A program made the position numbers and the translations under genes. Below are positions 10,670 through 21,348 of a DNA stretch of 64,000 nucleotides, one piece after another. The number at the start of each line of letters is the position of its first letter. Position 1 is the first letter of the stretch. This stretch comes from Gonatopus flavifemur (taxonomy: Eukaryota; Arthropoda; Insecta; Hymenoptera; Dryinidae): contig JAFFJZ010000007.1 in NCBI GenBank assembly GCA_018340375.1, positions 22,108,001-22,172,000 on the forward strand, in the 5' to 3' direction. The notes under the pieces were generated by a model. It was not told the DNA's origin. It did no database searches and saw nothing but the letters and a program-made list of their open reading frames with translations.

Positions 10670-12560
10670 ATAATAAACTCAACATATGCTATCAAGATAA
10701 TTCCAAATCTTAACTCAATTCCCTTTTTCATACTTTTACAATAAACTCATGACTTTTGACGAACTACACAATAAGTTCGGTGAATGACTCCACTTTCTCT
10801 GTATAAAATATTCTGTTATTATTCTCGAAATGTTGCAAGAATGATGCTGCATCCCGTCGAGGACTCTTTTGTGGACCTAAACAAAGGGGGAAACTCTATT
10901 GACGGAGTTTGCAATTTTCCGCAACATAGAGCGTGACACAAACCATGACTCCGAAAAAGAAAGGAAATAGGTAAAAAGTGAAGGAAGGAGAACAGAAAAA
11001 CTTTCAATTCACAATACACGCATATTTGGTGATGCAATACATAACCATGTTAGATTATCCTGAGAAAAAATGAGACTTCGACCCTTTTCGTATTCTCGTT
11101 CTCCACCCTGCCCCCTTTCTTACTTTCTGTCTTCTGCACCCAATATGCGGAGTTCGCAATCCTTCTTTTGTACTTTTGTACCGTAGAATATATCGATTCC
11201 ATACATTCGGAATTTCGCTGTAACAGAATCAACAAAAATTGGCAAAAAATCCGATGTCTGCGTGTACGTCTTATTTACTTTCGCGAATCGAAGTTGCTGT
11301 TGGTGAATCGATCATAGCTTTCCGAATTCCAATATTTGGAATAAAAGTGCAGAAACGATGATTCCGCAACACAGTTCGTATCATATATTTCCTTAGTTAA
11401 TTAAATACAAGATTTTACAGAATTTAGGAAACAATTCCATTGCAAGTGTTAGGAACTACGTTTTTCATAAGTGTTGATGAGTTTGATTATTGTCATTCAC
11501 TGTTGCGAAGTGTGTATCAAATTTCATCAATCAATGGAATTCAATGGATGTTTAATTCTAACAGAGGTATAATAAAAGATCACTCCAAGTGCACAATAAG
11601 GGTTTTTCAATGTTCCTTCAAAATGAATTCCATAACAATATTACATAAACTTTATTTCTTTCCTCAAGAAATCTAATTTAATCTTCTGAAAAAATGAGTC
11701 AAATATGTGTCTCAATATTACGTACAAAAATATTCATATTCATAAAAATGATGCTGTAATAACGTGAAAACACACAGAATATGATACGTTACATAATTGG
11801 ATACATTTTCTTATCTTCGGAAACATATTTCGCTCAGTGAGGTTTACTATAGCCTGCTATCCGTTCAAGCACGAAATGAATCTTTGAACTGTACGATTTC
11901 GTGTTATGTGTCATTTATTGTGTCGAATGTTTGAACCGAAGGGATGGATACCGATAAAACGAGATCAAAGAAGATTGTAAGAAGACGATTGTGAGAAACG
12001 ACATTTGTCGCGTAGATCCATCATGCCCACGTGAATTTTCAGCGTCGATAGTCATGTGATGGAATGTGGTCGAAGAATAACCAGATTAGGAATTGGAATC
12101 GAGTGTCTGGTATCCGTGATCCTCCAAAGCGACGAGAAAAATCTCTCCACAAAAGATCGCTCTAAGGCAAGAGGAATTATGTAGCTCTGTATCGAATTCT
12201 CTAAAGATAATAATTCCAATTTCAAACCTCAACAGGTATCATTGATGGATCCACCAATGGTATCGTGGAGTGACAATAATTTTGAATGGACTGAATAAAA
12301 TATGAGAATTTAAAATGACGTTGTATTGAACCAAGTTGTATTGAACTCATATTTGTATGATAGTTACAAATTTCTGAGAGGATTGAAAAGTGGGTCATAA
12401 ATTTTTCAGTTGATCATAGAAATTACAATGTATCTTGTAATGCGAATCTTTGTAAATACATTGAAATACTATATTTATAAACAATACTTTGAACTTAGAG
12501 AAAGTTGTTCTCACTAGAATCATAGTTTCACTAATTAGATTGAGAAATTTATGTTAGAGT
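10670..12560. other. Intergenic DNA, nothing recognised
   Basis: AT-rich, without a convincing gene or repeat boundary. Open frames of 60-80 codons on both strands show no family features. Confidence 0.5.
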
Positions 12561-12576
12561 TGTAATTGCAATCGAA

Positions 12577-12774
12577 ATGACTTTCAGATTGTTACTGATC
12601 CTCGTATTATGTTATTCTGTTCTTCTTTGTATGACCCCAGTGCATGGATCGATCGCACCCATTTATTTTTATTCTTACTGCTCGAATGTAATTGCTCATT
12701 CATATATGAAAGCCATTTTCATGATCGGTCATGTGAATGAGGGCAAAGCTCTATCCTGTAGTAAGATTTCTTAA
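12577..12774 (+). CDS. Candidate small secreted peptide (possibly first coding exon)
   Basis: A 65-codon frame starting MTFRLLLILVLCYSV. Residues 1-23 look like a classical signal peptide: a basic residue at position 4, a long Leu/Val/Ile core, then a small-residue cleavage site near PVHGS. The remaining part (IAPIYFYSYCSN... to ALSCSKIS) holds two cysteines. The last codons overlap a strong splice-donor-like GTAAGAT at about 12759, so the frame may instead be the first coding exon of a longer secreted protein. The context before ATG (CGAA) is acceptable for insects. A TATTTATAAA stretch lies about 100 bp upstream, but no well-spaced initiator was found. I do not recognise the family. A chance open frame remains possible. 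Confidence 0.35.
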   Translation: MTFRLLLILVLCYSVLLCMTPVHGSIAPIYFYSYCSNVIAHSYMKAIFMIGHVNEGKALSCSKIS

Positions 12775-15700
12775 ATTTGTTCAATAATCCACTTAAAAAT
12801 GTACTGTTTCTATCGTTAATATTTGCGAAATGAGTGATTCTATCTCATATCAGTCTTATGAATATCGAATTTCAACATTGAAAAAAAGTTTGATGTATTC
12901 ATGAAGATAACATTGAACTATACGATTCGTATATAAGATATTTTTCACATCATCATCTATCATATTCTGTTAATTTCTACGAATACATTCGAGATAATCA
13001 AAGACCCACGATTTACCGTGATGGAATATTCGAGTACCTCTTCATTGTCTCGGATATTTGAAAAAGAATTATTCAACCCTCAATTCCTTCAAGGTTCTAC
13101 TCTGTTCATTGATTTACAATTCATTCCGGGTTAAATCACATTGTTTCGACGTTTCATATGCGATCGTTGAGATTTGCATTGCGATATATGAGTTTTTATC
13201 CGTTCCGTTCATTATTCATTTGCACGAACGCGGATAGAATGCAACTTCATTTTCATAATTCCATTGCCACCAAATGATTCCGTTATTATGCTCACAATCA
13301 CACAGAAGGAGTAATAATATCCATGTACACGCGTATACTCCATCGTTGCTACAAAGTCAATCATAAGTTGATAATCCTGTTTGATCGATTGATTAATTTT
13401 CAGAGTCGCAGAGAATCGATGCCATTGAATCAAATTATGATGTTGAAGATTCCATTTTTTTTCTCCTCCATGCAATGCTTTGAATCTGTCAATGTGATAT
13501 TCAACGTGGAGAAATCATTGAAATAATTTGTCATTGATTTATCGTTCCGTTATCCAAAGGACGAGATTTCGCTCGTATGAATTCAACACTAGTTTTCATA
13601 CAAATTCAATAAACATTCTACAGAATCGTGTCAACTTTGGAATCAATTTTTACGTTCAGACAAAAACAATTCTATTATTCCGTATCTATTATAAGGTTAA
13701 TATAACGACAGGAGGTATTGATCATCCGATGAGGGTAATTATGTTGTGAATTGAAGCAATTGTCGCCAATGTTCCGAAAATATTAACAATTATTACCACA
13801 ATGGCGACTAATAACTCAACTTATATGTTTCAAATTCTCATTTAAATGCACATTTTTCTCTGCTATATAGGATTTGCTAACCGCGTAAGTCAATTGATAC
13901 AAAAATTAACGAGTTAGTGTTACGTATTCGAAGATTCAAAGTGGAAACCACTTTTTCAAACAAACGAATCCAGCGTATCAATTTATTTTTTCGATCTGTA
14001 ACGTAATCTCTTGAATCATTCATACGATCGAATTTAGAATTCTATTCATTTCTTTTTTGGGAGAAAGGAAAGAAAGAAGAACAACAGTAAGAATGGATAG
14101 GGTAATTTCAGTTACAGCAACAGCCGGCTTTCTGTCCACAACGACTCACGGTGACAGGCGACGATGTCCTTCTGGGACGAACACTATGGACAATGCTTGA
14201 ACTCAATGGTCACCCCATCAAGAGTAACAACCATCGAGCAGGCGAGTGGCTGTCCCTAGAGTTTCGTATCCTGATCTCCCTCAACACCATTTTCTATTCT
14301 ACCCTTCTGCTCCTTCAACAACTTATAATGTTTCATGGGTTCTTCTACCGTTCAACTGTTTCCTATTACACGCAAGATCTTATTCTTCGATATTATTGAT
14401 TCATCTGTTCCCTCCGTCGGGCATGATTTTCATATGATATTTGATATTGTAAAAGGTGAAAGCGCAGACAAAATTAATACCCGTAAATATGTGGGTTCCA
14501 CGTGAATATAAATAGTATTGGTAGGAGATGAGGTGAATTAAATTCCTCATACCTGACCAATTCTCTCTCTCTCTCTCTCTACTTTCACGAAAAGAGGAAT
14601 TCAATTGATTCGCGATAAATTTTCCGTGAGAGTAATGAAATTAATAAATCACATTCATAGCTTTTCGTATTGGAGTGTTGAATGCTGTGTGTACGAAACA
14701 AATTAATGGTCGACCAAGTGTCCAATAAGTGGACTACTGAACTTGTATAATCGGGAATGAAAACTTTTATTGAGTGCTATCGATTGCAGATAGCACTGAA
14801 TGCACGAATTAACCATGACTCGTGCGAATTATTTTCCAAAGTTTCACCCAAATGATTTTTTCTCAACCTACCGACCATTTGCATTGGACATTTAAGGGGA
14901 AGAGGGTTCGATTCTGTTTATTTTTATCCGAACCACTATGTTTTCAAAATCCAAAAACTTTGAGGATAAAATACCAATGTGTTTGGTCAAAACCAACATA
15001 TGATAATCCAAAATATCTGAGATTTATTTCAAGTTCCCGCAAAGAGTGGATATCGATGACATTTTTTATGTTGAGAAATATAGATTGGAAAACTCGAAAA
15101 TGAAATCATTGCAAAAAATTGAAGGATAAGACCGATTATTCTCTGAATTTCTCTCTAATTGATGAGGAATTTGAAATATATTTTTGAGTTACATCATATC
15201 GTAGGTCAGAAAAATCATTAAATCCGTAATGGTACGTTAAATGCCTGTATTTTGTCATTGCTATTGTAACACACGAATATACTGTACGTTCTAACCAAAT
15301 GTAGTATCGAAAATGGATACCCTAGATCCTAAAGATTCACATCTTCTTATTTTCTTTCACGAGTTGACAACAACTTGGAAAAACATCTCAATCTTCTCCG
15401 TGAATATTACATTACACTTTCGTAATTTCTCGATGAAGATGATGAAAGTTCTACGAGTTAATCATTTCAAAATACCTCAAAGATGCTGGTATTGATTCAT
15501 CTGAGAACTCATGGAGGAAAGAAGAAGCAGATTATTCTCATTAATTACACATGAATTCGAATGTACGGTTCCGTGAAAGAACCTTTGAACAAACGCGCAT
15601 TTGCATTTCAAGTGGGGATAAGGGGAAGATCAATTGAAATGAAGCGGTAGTTTCAAAGATCGTCTTTTCTTCGCAATCAAAAAACGTATTTCAAGCTGTT

Positions 15701-15920
15701 TTATAAACATCGGACAAATCAGAAACACGTTTGGACATTCAAGACGACTCCTCGTGTATGAAATTTCCTCTTTCGCTAGGGATTAACAGACAAATATGGG
15801 AATGAAAGTTTTCCAAATTCTGATTTTCAGGATTTTCTAAAGCTCTATGAAGACTTTCGAGTGATTTTCGATTTTTCTTCCAATGAAAAGACAAATCCTC
15901 CTTTGAACTCAATCGAGTGC
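12775..15920. other. Intergenic DNA with one (TC)n microsatellite
   Basis: About 3 kb without a recognisable gene. The only distinct local feature is a TC dinucleotide run at 14562-14580. A GGTTCGATTC string near 14906 resembles a Pol III B box but has no A box or tRNA fold around it. Confidence 0.5.
14562..14580 (+). repeat. (TC)n microsatellite
   Basis: An uninterrupted TC repeat of 19 bases. Confidence 0.9.
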
Positions 15921-15924
15921 TGTT

Positions 15925-16170
15925 TCGGACGAGACGGAGACTGGTTTAGGTATCGACCTCGAGATCGAGATGAGACGAACCATCATTTTTCGAGACCGAG
16001 ACGATACCTGTCAAGCCGAGAGTTTCGACGATACCGAGAATTCTGGTGAAACGTAAAATGTATTGTCGGGACCGAGACGATATACTGATTTTGTTCAGAA
16101 AAAAGCGAGAACAAGACGAAATTATAAGTTCCGAGACTAAACCGAAACCGAGAAACAATCAGTCTTGGCG
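15925..16170. mobile_element. Left part of a GAGACGATACC-word element, split by later insertions
   Basis: The sequence iterates GAGAC, CGATACC and CGAGACGATA in several arrangements. The same vocabulary reappears at 19912-19955 (AAGACGAGACGAGACC, then TTTCGAGACTGC) and in the element at 48673-51550. The simplest explanation is one older word-iterated element opened by the roughly 3.7 kb of insertions between 16170 and 19912. No ends with target duplication were fixed. Confidence 0.45.
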
Positions 16171-16377
16171 AGACATCAGAAACCTGAATTAATGATCTAT
16201 CCAAGTACTCAAAACTAAGTTCTTGAAAATTTCAGAATAAAGAGTAATCAAAATATATACCAACTGAATGAATTCTCATTGGAATTTGTCTCGGGGCTCA
16301 TGAGAGATTGAATCTGATTCTGATTGAAAGGAAGGAAGCTTTTATTTATTTCGTGAATTTCTCATGAACCCAACACC

Positions 16378-16741
16378 GAGCCTAGCTTGGTTGTTAACAT
16401 TGGCACCAAACTAGATTAATGTCTGGGATGATAACAATGTTCAATGCTTGACATCCAAGCTTGGTTCAATGTTAAAATTCAATATTGGTTCTATGCTTGT
16501 AACCAATATTGTTACCATTATTGATATACAATACCAATTTGAGCTAAATGAGTAGGTTAGATTTTTCACTGGCGTCCAAGTTTGATTGAACATTCAGATG
16601 TGAGTGATTGACCAAACTTGGTGACAGGTTCGAGTCGATGCTAGTCATCACCGGGTGTAGCTTGATGGGTAACAATGTTATCAAGCTAGGTCAATGTTTG
16701 GGATGATAATAACGTTCTCTGCTGAGCATTCAGCTTTCATA
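16378..16741. mobile_element. CAAGCTTGG / AACATTGG-word element (partial)
   Basis: Short phrases such as CCAAGCTTGG, AACATTGG, CCAATATTG and GATGATAACAATGTT recur in both orientations with no coding frame. The vocabulary is shared with 17291-17580 (GGCTAACCAAACTTGGC), 41301-42602 and 54209-54830. It is interrupted at 16742 by a transposon end, so the full boundaries are not known. Confidence 0.45.
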
Positions 16742-16743
16742 TA

Positions 16744-17290
16744 CAGGGTGTCCCATTTTAATTTTTGAATGCAAATATCTCAAAAACATGCATCCTCAAC
16801 CAAAAGTACTTCATACCAAAGTTGTTATACAAAGAGGGGGCCACAAAACTACGATATCAGTTTCATCATAGATGGCGTTATGATCGATTAAAATGGGGTC
16901 AACATCATTTTTTCAAACGGAAACCCCCACTTTTCATTCCATATCTTGATTCTCCGCAAAAAACTGAGTAACTTTTGCTTGAAACGTTTTTCTAAATTTT
17001 TGAAGATGGCGCCACAATTGATGAAGAATAAAGTTTATGAAACAATATGCGGATATCTTGAGGAATGCATCCAAGAGCCGAAATATCTCATTCGAATGTT
17101 GTTGTGAAGAGAGGGGACGACACAATGGCGATATCAGTTCCATAGTAGATGGCGCTGTGGTCGGTAAAAATGAGGTCAACTTCAATTTTTCAAATGGAAA
17201 CTCCTACTTTTTATCCCATATCATGATTCTACGCGAAAAAATGAGGAATTTTTGTTTGAAACATTTTTCCTAAATTCTTGAAGATGGAAA
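16744..17290 (+). mobile_element. One-ended transposon remnant with doubled terminal unit
   Basis: After a TA (16742-16743) comes CAGGGTGTCCCATTTTAA, the style of end used by the transposon at 17583. Two related units follow with a period of about 278 bp (starting about 16771 and 17049). Each contains an ATATCTC/ATATCTTG phrase, a GATATCAGTT box, a GATGGCG box, a GGGGTCAAC or GAGGTCAAC box and a TTTTGTTTGAAACATTTTTC-like box. No matching right end or transposase frame follows, so this is a solo terminal repeat of a related but distinct family. Confidence 0.6.
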
Positions 17291-17580
17291 CGGCGGGCCA
17301 CGTATCGGCCAAGGCTAGGCTAACCAAACTTGGCATACCAAGCTGGGGAGTTGATCAAATTCAAATTCGTTGGTGGGCTTCGTATTGACATTGGTTGTAT
17401 TCAAATCCACGACGAGGTTGAATCAATGTCAATTCGATTCGGTCAGGAGGTGCGTGTTTTCAATACACTAAGCGAAACCGAATCTTTACTACCCGATATC
17501 GGGATCCCAGCTCTCGGTGCTTGAAATTTCGTTCCTTGCATTGGAATTGAAAAACTACCGCTGAATGTGTCAGCCATATA
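17291..17580. other. Continuation of word-iterated DNA between two transposon ends
   Basis: GGCCAAGGCTAGGCTAACCAAACTTGGC at 17307-17334 and a GGGATCCCAGCTCTCGG phrase near 17500 belong to the same vocabulary as 16378-16741. It is probably the right part of that element, separated by the 16744-17290 insertion. Confidence 0.35.
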
Positions 17581-17582
17581 TA

Positions 17583-17942
17583 CAGGGTGAGGCATTTAAA
17601 GTGTCGCGGGCGTTTTTTCCAAAAATAAAGTGAGATACGAGAAAATTTTTCGGACAAAAGTTGTAGGGTACCGAGGGGGACATCCGATGGTGGCCTTGGC
17701 TTTGACCTCAAATCTCATCTTCAAGGGCATTCTGAGGTCAACTCTTGTTTTTTAAATTGCATCTCATATTTTTTACTGCGGATTTGGATTCTAGGTCAAA
17801 AACCAAGAAACTTTTGTCTGAACCATTTTCCTGAAATCCGCAAAAATGGCGCTCTAATCGATATTGTTCCATTTTGAATCTGACATTCGAATAACTCGAA
17901 AACGAAGGGTCTTGCAAAAGAATGTTTCGTACAAAAGTTGTC
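17583..17942 (+). repeat. Left 360-bp terminal inverted repeat
   Basis: Pairs with 19255-19614 without gaps. Differences are scattered, with the most at the inner end near 17915-17930. Starts CAGGGTGAGG after TA. Confidence 0.92.
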
Positions 17943-18093
17943 AATACACAAGACATTTCAATCGTCTACATTACCACCATTCAGAGCTCACGCGATGTAA
18001 ACAAACGACGGGGTTCAGTGAAAATTCACGATTTTGAAAGTCAGTTTGTCAGTTACATTTGATTATTACTTGGTTTATGACAAATTGAAAATC

Positions 18094-19158
18094 ATGGATA
18101 TCCGATACACGGTTTCTGAAAAGATCGATATGATCTACATTTACGGTGAAGTGCATGAGAACCCCAGACAAGCATATGACTTGTATGCAGAACGATTTCC
18201 TGAAAGAACAACGCCATCCATTAGGTATTTTCAACGCATTACAAAATTATTCTCAGAAACGGGAAGTGTTACAAGGGAAAAACGACATCGAATGAGAACT
18301 GTTAGCGGAGAAAATGCGGAAGTTAATGTACTAGCTGCAGTAGCCAATAGTCCACACGTGAGCTCTCGTGAAATTGAACTCCATTCGGGAATTTCTCGAA
18401 GAAGTGTTCTTCGAATACTGAAACGTCACGAATTCCATCCGTATCACATTTGTTTGCATCAAGACCTTCACGGTGATGATTTCGAAAATCGTGTACAGTT
18501 TTGTCGATGGGGTCTAGCGCAAATGCACAATCACAACTTCATCAACATATTATTTTCTGATGAGTCGACGTTCACCAATCATGGTCAAGTAAATCGACAT
18601 AATATGCATTACTGGGCGACAGAAAATCCAAGATGGTTACGTCAAGTAGAGCATCAAAGACAATGGGCTGTGAATGTTTGGTGTGGTATTTTTCGATCTC
18701 GAGTAATTGGACCGTACTTCATTGCAGATACGCTAAATGGAGAGACGTACAGACATTTCTTAGATCAAGTACTTCCAACATTACTTGAAGACATACCTAT
18801 TCAGGAACGATTGGATATGTGGTATCAACACGATGGTTGTCCATCCCATTATGCAGTCACAGCTCGAGAAATATTGGACAGAGATTATCCTGGACGATGG
18901 ATAGGACGTCGTGGACCAGTTCATTGGCCTGCCCGTTCTCCGGATCTTACTTCTCCAGATTTTTTTTTATGGGGATACATAGAAGATACAATTTATCAAC
19001 AAGCACCGACTACACCTGAGAATATGCGTCAACGAATCATCAATGCATGCGCGAGCATCAATGAAGATATTTTAGCACGAGTTCAGCAATCTTTTGTAAA
19101 ACGTTTTGAAATGTGTATTGAAGTCGAAGGCCATCATTTTGAGCATCTACTGCATTAA
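18094..19158 (+). CDS. D,D41D transposase (DUF4817-like HTH plus DDE domain), intact
   Basis: A transposase of the IS630-Tc1-mariner superfamily, expected to bind the flanking TIRs in the nucleus and catalyse cut-and-paste insertion at TA. I chose the ATG at 18094 (MDIRYTVSEKIDMI), because the 20 codons upstream begin from a TTG and read like leader. The protein is 354 residues. Residues about 5-60 match the helix-turn-helix region known as DUF4817 (YGE..N.RQAY.LYAERFPERTTPSIRYF...ETGSV). A second HTH follows at about 70-115 (SREIELHSGISRRSVLRIL). The catalytic Asp residues lie in LFSDESTF, in QHDGCPSHY and, 41 residues after the second, in RSPDLTSPDFFLWG. This D,D41D spacing matches the group called VISITOR/DD41D in the literature. 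There are no stops or frameshifts, so it may be active. Confidence 0.92.
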   Translation: MDIRYTVSEKIDMIYIYGEVHENPRQAYDLYAERFPERTTPSIRYFQRITKLFSETGSVTREKRHRMRTVSGENAEVNVLAAVANSPHVSSREIELHSGISRRSVLRILKRHEFHPYHICLHQDLHGDDFENRVQFCRWGLAQMHNHNFINILFSDESTFTNHGQVNRHNMHYWATENPRWLRQVEHQRQWAVNVWCGIFRSRVIGPYFIADTLNGETYRHFLDQVLPTLLEDIPIQERLDMWYQHDGCPSHYAVTAREILDRDYPGRWIGRRGPVHWPARSPDLTSPDFFLWGYIEDTIYQQAPTTPENMRQRIINACASINEDILARVQQSFVKRFEMCIEVEGHHFEHLLH

Positions 19159-19254
19159 AATTATCCAAGTGATGTAGACGATTGAAATGTGTTGTGTTTT
19201 GTCTGTTATACCCCATCACCTCCGTTTCAGTTCAAGGGGTCCCCCTTGGAATCA

Positions 19255-19614
19255 GACAACTTTTGTCCGAAACATTCTCCTCCAAGACCCTTCGTTTTCG
19301 AGTTATTCTAATGTCAGATTCAGTATGGAACAATATTGATTAGAGCGCCATCTTTGCGGATTTCAGGAAAATGGTTCAGACAAAAGTTTCTTGGTTTTTG
19401 ACCTAGAATCCAAATCTGCAGTAAAAAATATGAGATGCTATTTAAAAAACAAGAGTTGACCTCAGAATGCCCTTCAAGATGAGATTTGAGGTCAAAGCCA
19501 AGGCCACCATCGGACGTCCCCCTCGATACCCTACAATTTTTGTCCGAAAAATTTTCTCGTATCTCATTTTATTTTTGGAAAAAACGCCCGCGACACTTTA
19601 AATGCCTCACCCTG
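19255..19614 (-). repeat. Right 360-bp terminal inverted repeat
   Basis: Reverse complement of 17583-17942, about 16 mismatches in 360. It ends CCTCACCCTG and is followed by TA within a short TATATATATA run. Confidence 0.92.
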
Positions 19615-19616
19615 TA

Positions 19617-19911
19617 TATATATATATCTTGTATGGAATGACACATAATAATTGGAATCAATTATCACTCGATAGAGGTGGACTCGAGACTCTTGAGCAA
19701 AATTCAAGAATAATAAATATCATTCAATCAGCATTGGCCCCATCCTGCCAATACGGGCCCAAGACTGGGCCAGAGTTCATACACGCTAGGAATTTTACGA
19801 TCTTTGAAGACAAAGCTGCATATCAAGTCAAGTGTGGGCATGGAATAGTTGAAAGCAACACGTCTGAGAGGATGAAATTGATTGCATTCAGGGCATAACA
19901 TAATTTTTCTC
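19617..19911. other. Word-iterated DNA right of the transposon
   Basis: It includes ATTGGCCCCATCCTGCCAAT and a GGGCCCAAGACTGGGCCAG phrase (both partial palindromes, 19733-19772), plus a TATATATATA run at 19615-19626. It looks like the right-hand remainder of the repeat complex interrupted by the insertions at 16744 and 17583. No gene. Confidence 0.35.
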
Positions 19912-19955
19912 CACTCCAGACCAAGACGAGACGAGACCTTTTTCGAGACTGCAAC
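19912..19955. mobile_element. Right part of the split GAGACGATACC-word element
   Basis: CCAAGACGAGACGAGACC followed by TTTCGAGACTGCAACGG uses the same words as 15925-16170 and the 48673-51550 element. It is interpreted as the displaced right end of the 15925 copy. Confidence 0.4.
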
Positions 19956-20984
19956 GGTTTTGAATAAATCTTAGAGTGCAGAATCTAAAAAATTTTTAAT
20001 GAAAATTCTCTTCCATTTCGTCCTTTGAATAATTGTACATTGACGCAACGAATCTTGCATCGGAACTGGTAGAATTAAGTTTTGTCACGATCATAAAATT
20101 CCTTCCTCCTTGATATATTGATCAGCCGAAAATTTGAATTTTGTCCCCGGTATAGACATTCGACGAACATTTCTATTCGCATTATTCTTTTCACGGATAA
20201 TTGAAAGTCGTTGTTATATGCTCAACAATCGACCTCTTATAATTTTTCACCCTCAAATACTCCCCTTTCTTTAGGCCTTTCCCTTTAGATCAGAATCATA
20301 ATACGTATGCAACCGCCTGACATTGGTCCGATGGAGTATATTGATAATACATTCCAATTATCATGTCGAACGATCGCTAACTGTAACTAAACGGAGGGCA
20401 TAGTATTAACATCAATAGAGGGTCTTTCTGTATGTAATTGGTGTGAAATCAACTTAAACGTACGTTCAGATTTGATCGCTTTTGTTATTGTTCGCAAGTG
20501 GGTATGTACACGAACACGCATCGCGTACACGTTGAGAGTTCACACCAAGCGAAGTAGGGTGCAGACGGTGGTTTTCTGAGTAGCTGCTTATAATATCACT
20601 ATCAAATACGGACGGAGTTGGACTAGGGTACAACCTCTTTTTTTTCTCTTATTTCCTATCGACCTCATTTCACGACCGTCACCCGATCTTTTATTACAAT
20701 GACGCGATTATACAGACTCTCCTAAGCAGTATTTCAAAAAGATTATGTAGAATGGAATATAAAATTCTTGTTTTTTAATTGGATTTGATGAATTTTTTCA
20801 TTCTGAAGCACGATATCGCTTCTGTACCAGACCAACGGTTTCAAATCAGTACGAGGATGAAGTTCAGGAATTTTTTATGAAGATGAGTCTCAAGTATCTT
20901 CGATCCCGTATGAAAGGAAACATTTTTTCCCTCTCGTGTATGTATAATATAATTAATGAATTAAATCACAAAATGTATATAAGA
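19956..20984. other. Intergenic DNA, nothing recognised
   Basis: Mostly AT-rich. A less AT-rich stretch near 20500-20640 contains GCGTACACG and CGGACGGAG strings, but no open frame or core promoter could be assigned. Confidence 0.45.
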
Positions 20985-21343
20985 CAGGGTTCAGACGGAA
21001 CTGGAATTCCGGGAAATTCGGGAGAACTCAGGGAAATAAAGATTGGACTCAAAACACCGGGAATTCTCAGGGAAATTATCAAAAATTCCCAAAAACCTGG
21101 AAGTCTCAGGGAAATCACTAGAATTTTTTCAAAATAAAAATTTTTTCATTTATTCTATTTTTCATTCTCTACAACATATTTTCTTGATTTTTAATCGTGG
21201 AATCTTAGAAATTATACACTGAGGAAAAAATGTTTAGGGACACATTCATGATCCGACGACTTCTGGAAATTAGAATTTCACTCAGGGAAATCACACAGGG
21301 AAAACTCAGGGAAATTGATTGAACAAAACTTGTCTGAACCCTG
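20985..21343. mobile_element. 359-bp MITE with CAGGGTTCAGAC ends and 5-bp target duplication
   Basis: The left end CAGGGTTCAGAC and right end GTCTGAACCCTG are perfect 12-bp inverted repeats. The pentamer TAAGA lies immediately outside both (20980-20984 and 21344-21348). The interior repeats CTCAGGGAAAT at least six times, with GGAATTC variants, and has no transposase. A secondary CACTGAGGAAAAAAT end appears near 21218, suggesting a nested fragment. The transposase superfamily is not assigned. Confidence 0.75.
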
Positions 21344-21348
21344 TAAGA

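Larger units (their letters stand above)
17583..19614 (+). mobile_element. Apparently intact D,D41D IS630-Tc1-mariner transposon with 360-bp TIRs
   Basis: A 2,032-bp element flanked by TA (17581-17582, 19615-19616). Its terminal inverted repeats are 360 bp each and begin CAGGGTGAGGCATTTAAAGT. By manual alignment the two differ at about 16 positions, so they are about 95-96% identical. A single uninterrupted transposase gene (18094-19158) lies between them, with only about 150 and 95 bp of unique spacer. The TIRs contain repeated inner motifs related to CGGACAAAAGTTGT (near 17653 and, as CGTACAAAAGTTGT, near 17929; an inverted CTTTTGTCTGAACC near 17810). These are plausible multiple binding sites for the transposase. 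Confidence 0.9.

Noticed and set aside
14895..14925. GGTTCGATTC string like a Pol III B box
   Set aside because: No A box at the right distance and no tRNA fold.
16625..16645. GGTTCGAGTC string
   Set aside because: Falls in word-iterated repeat DNA with no A box or cloverleaf.
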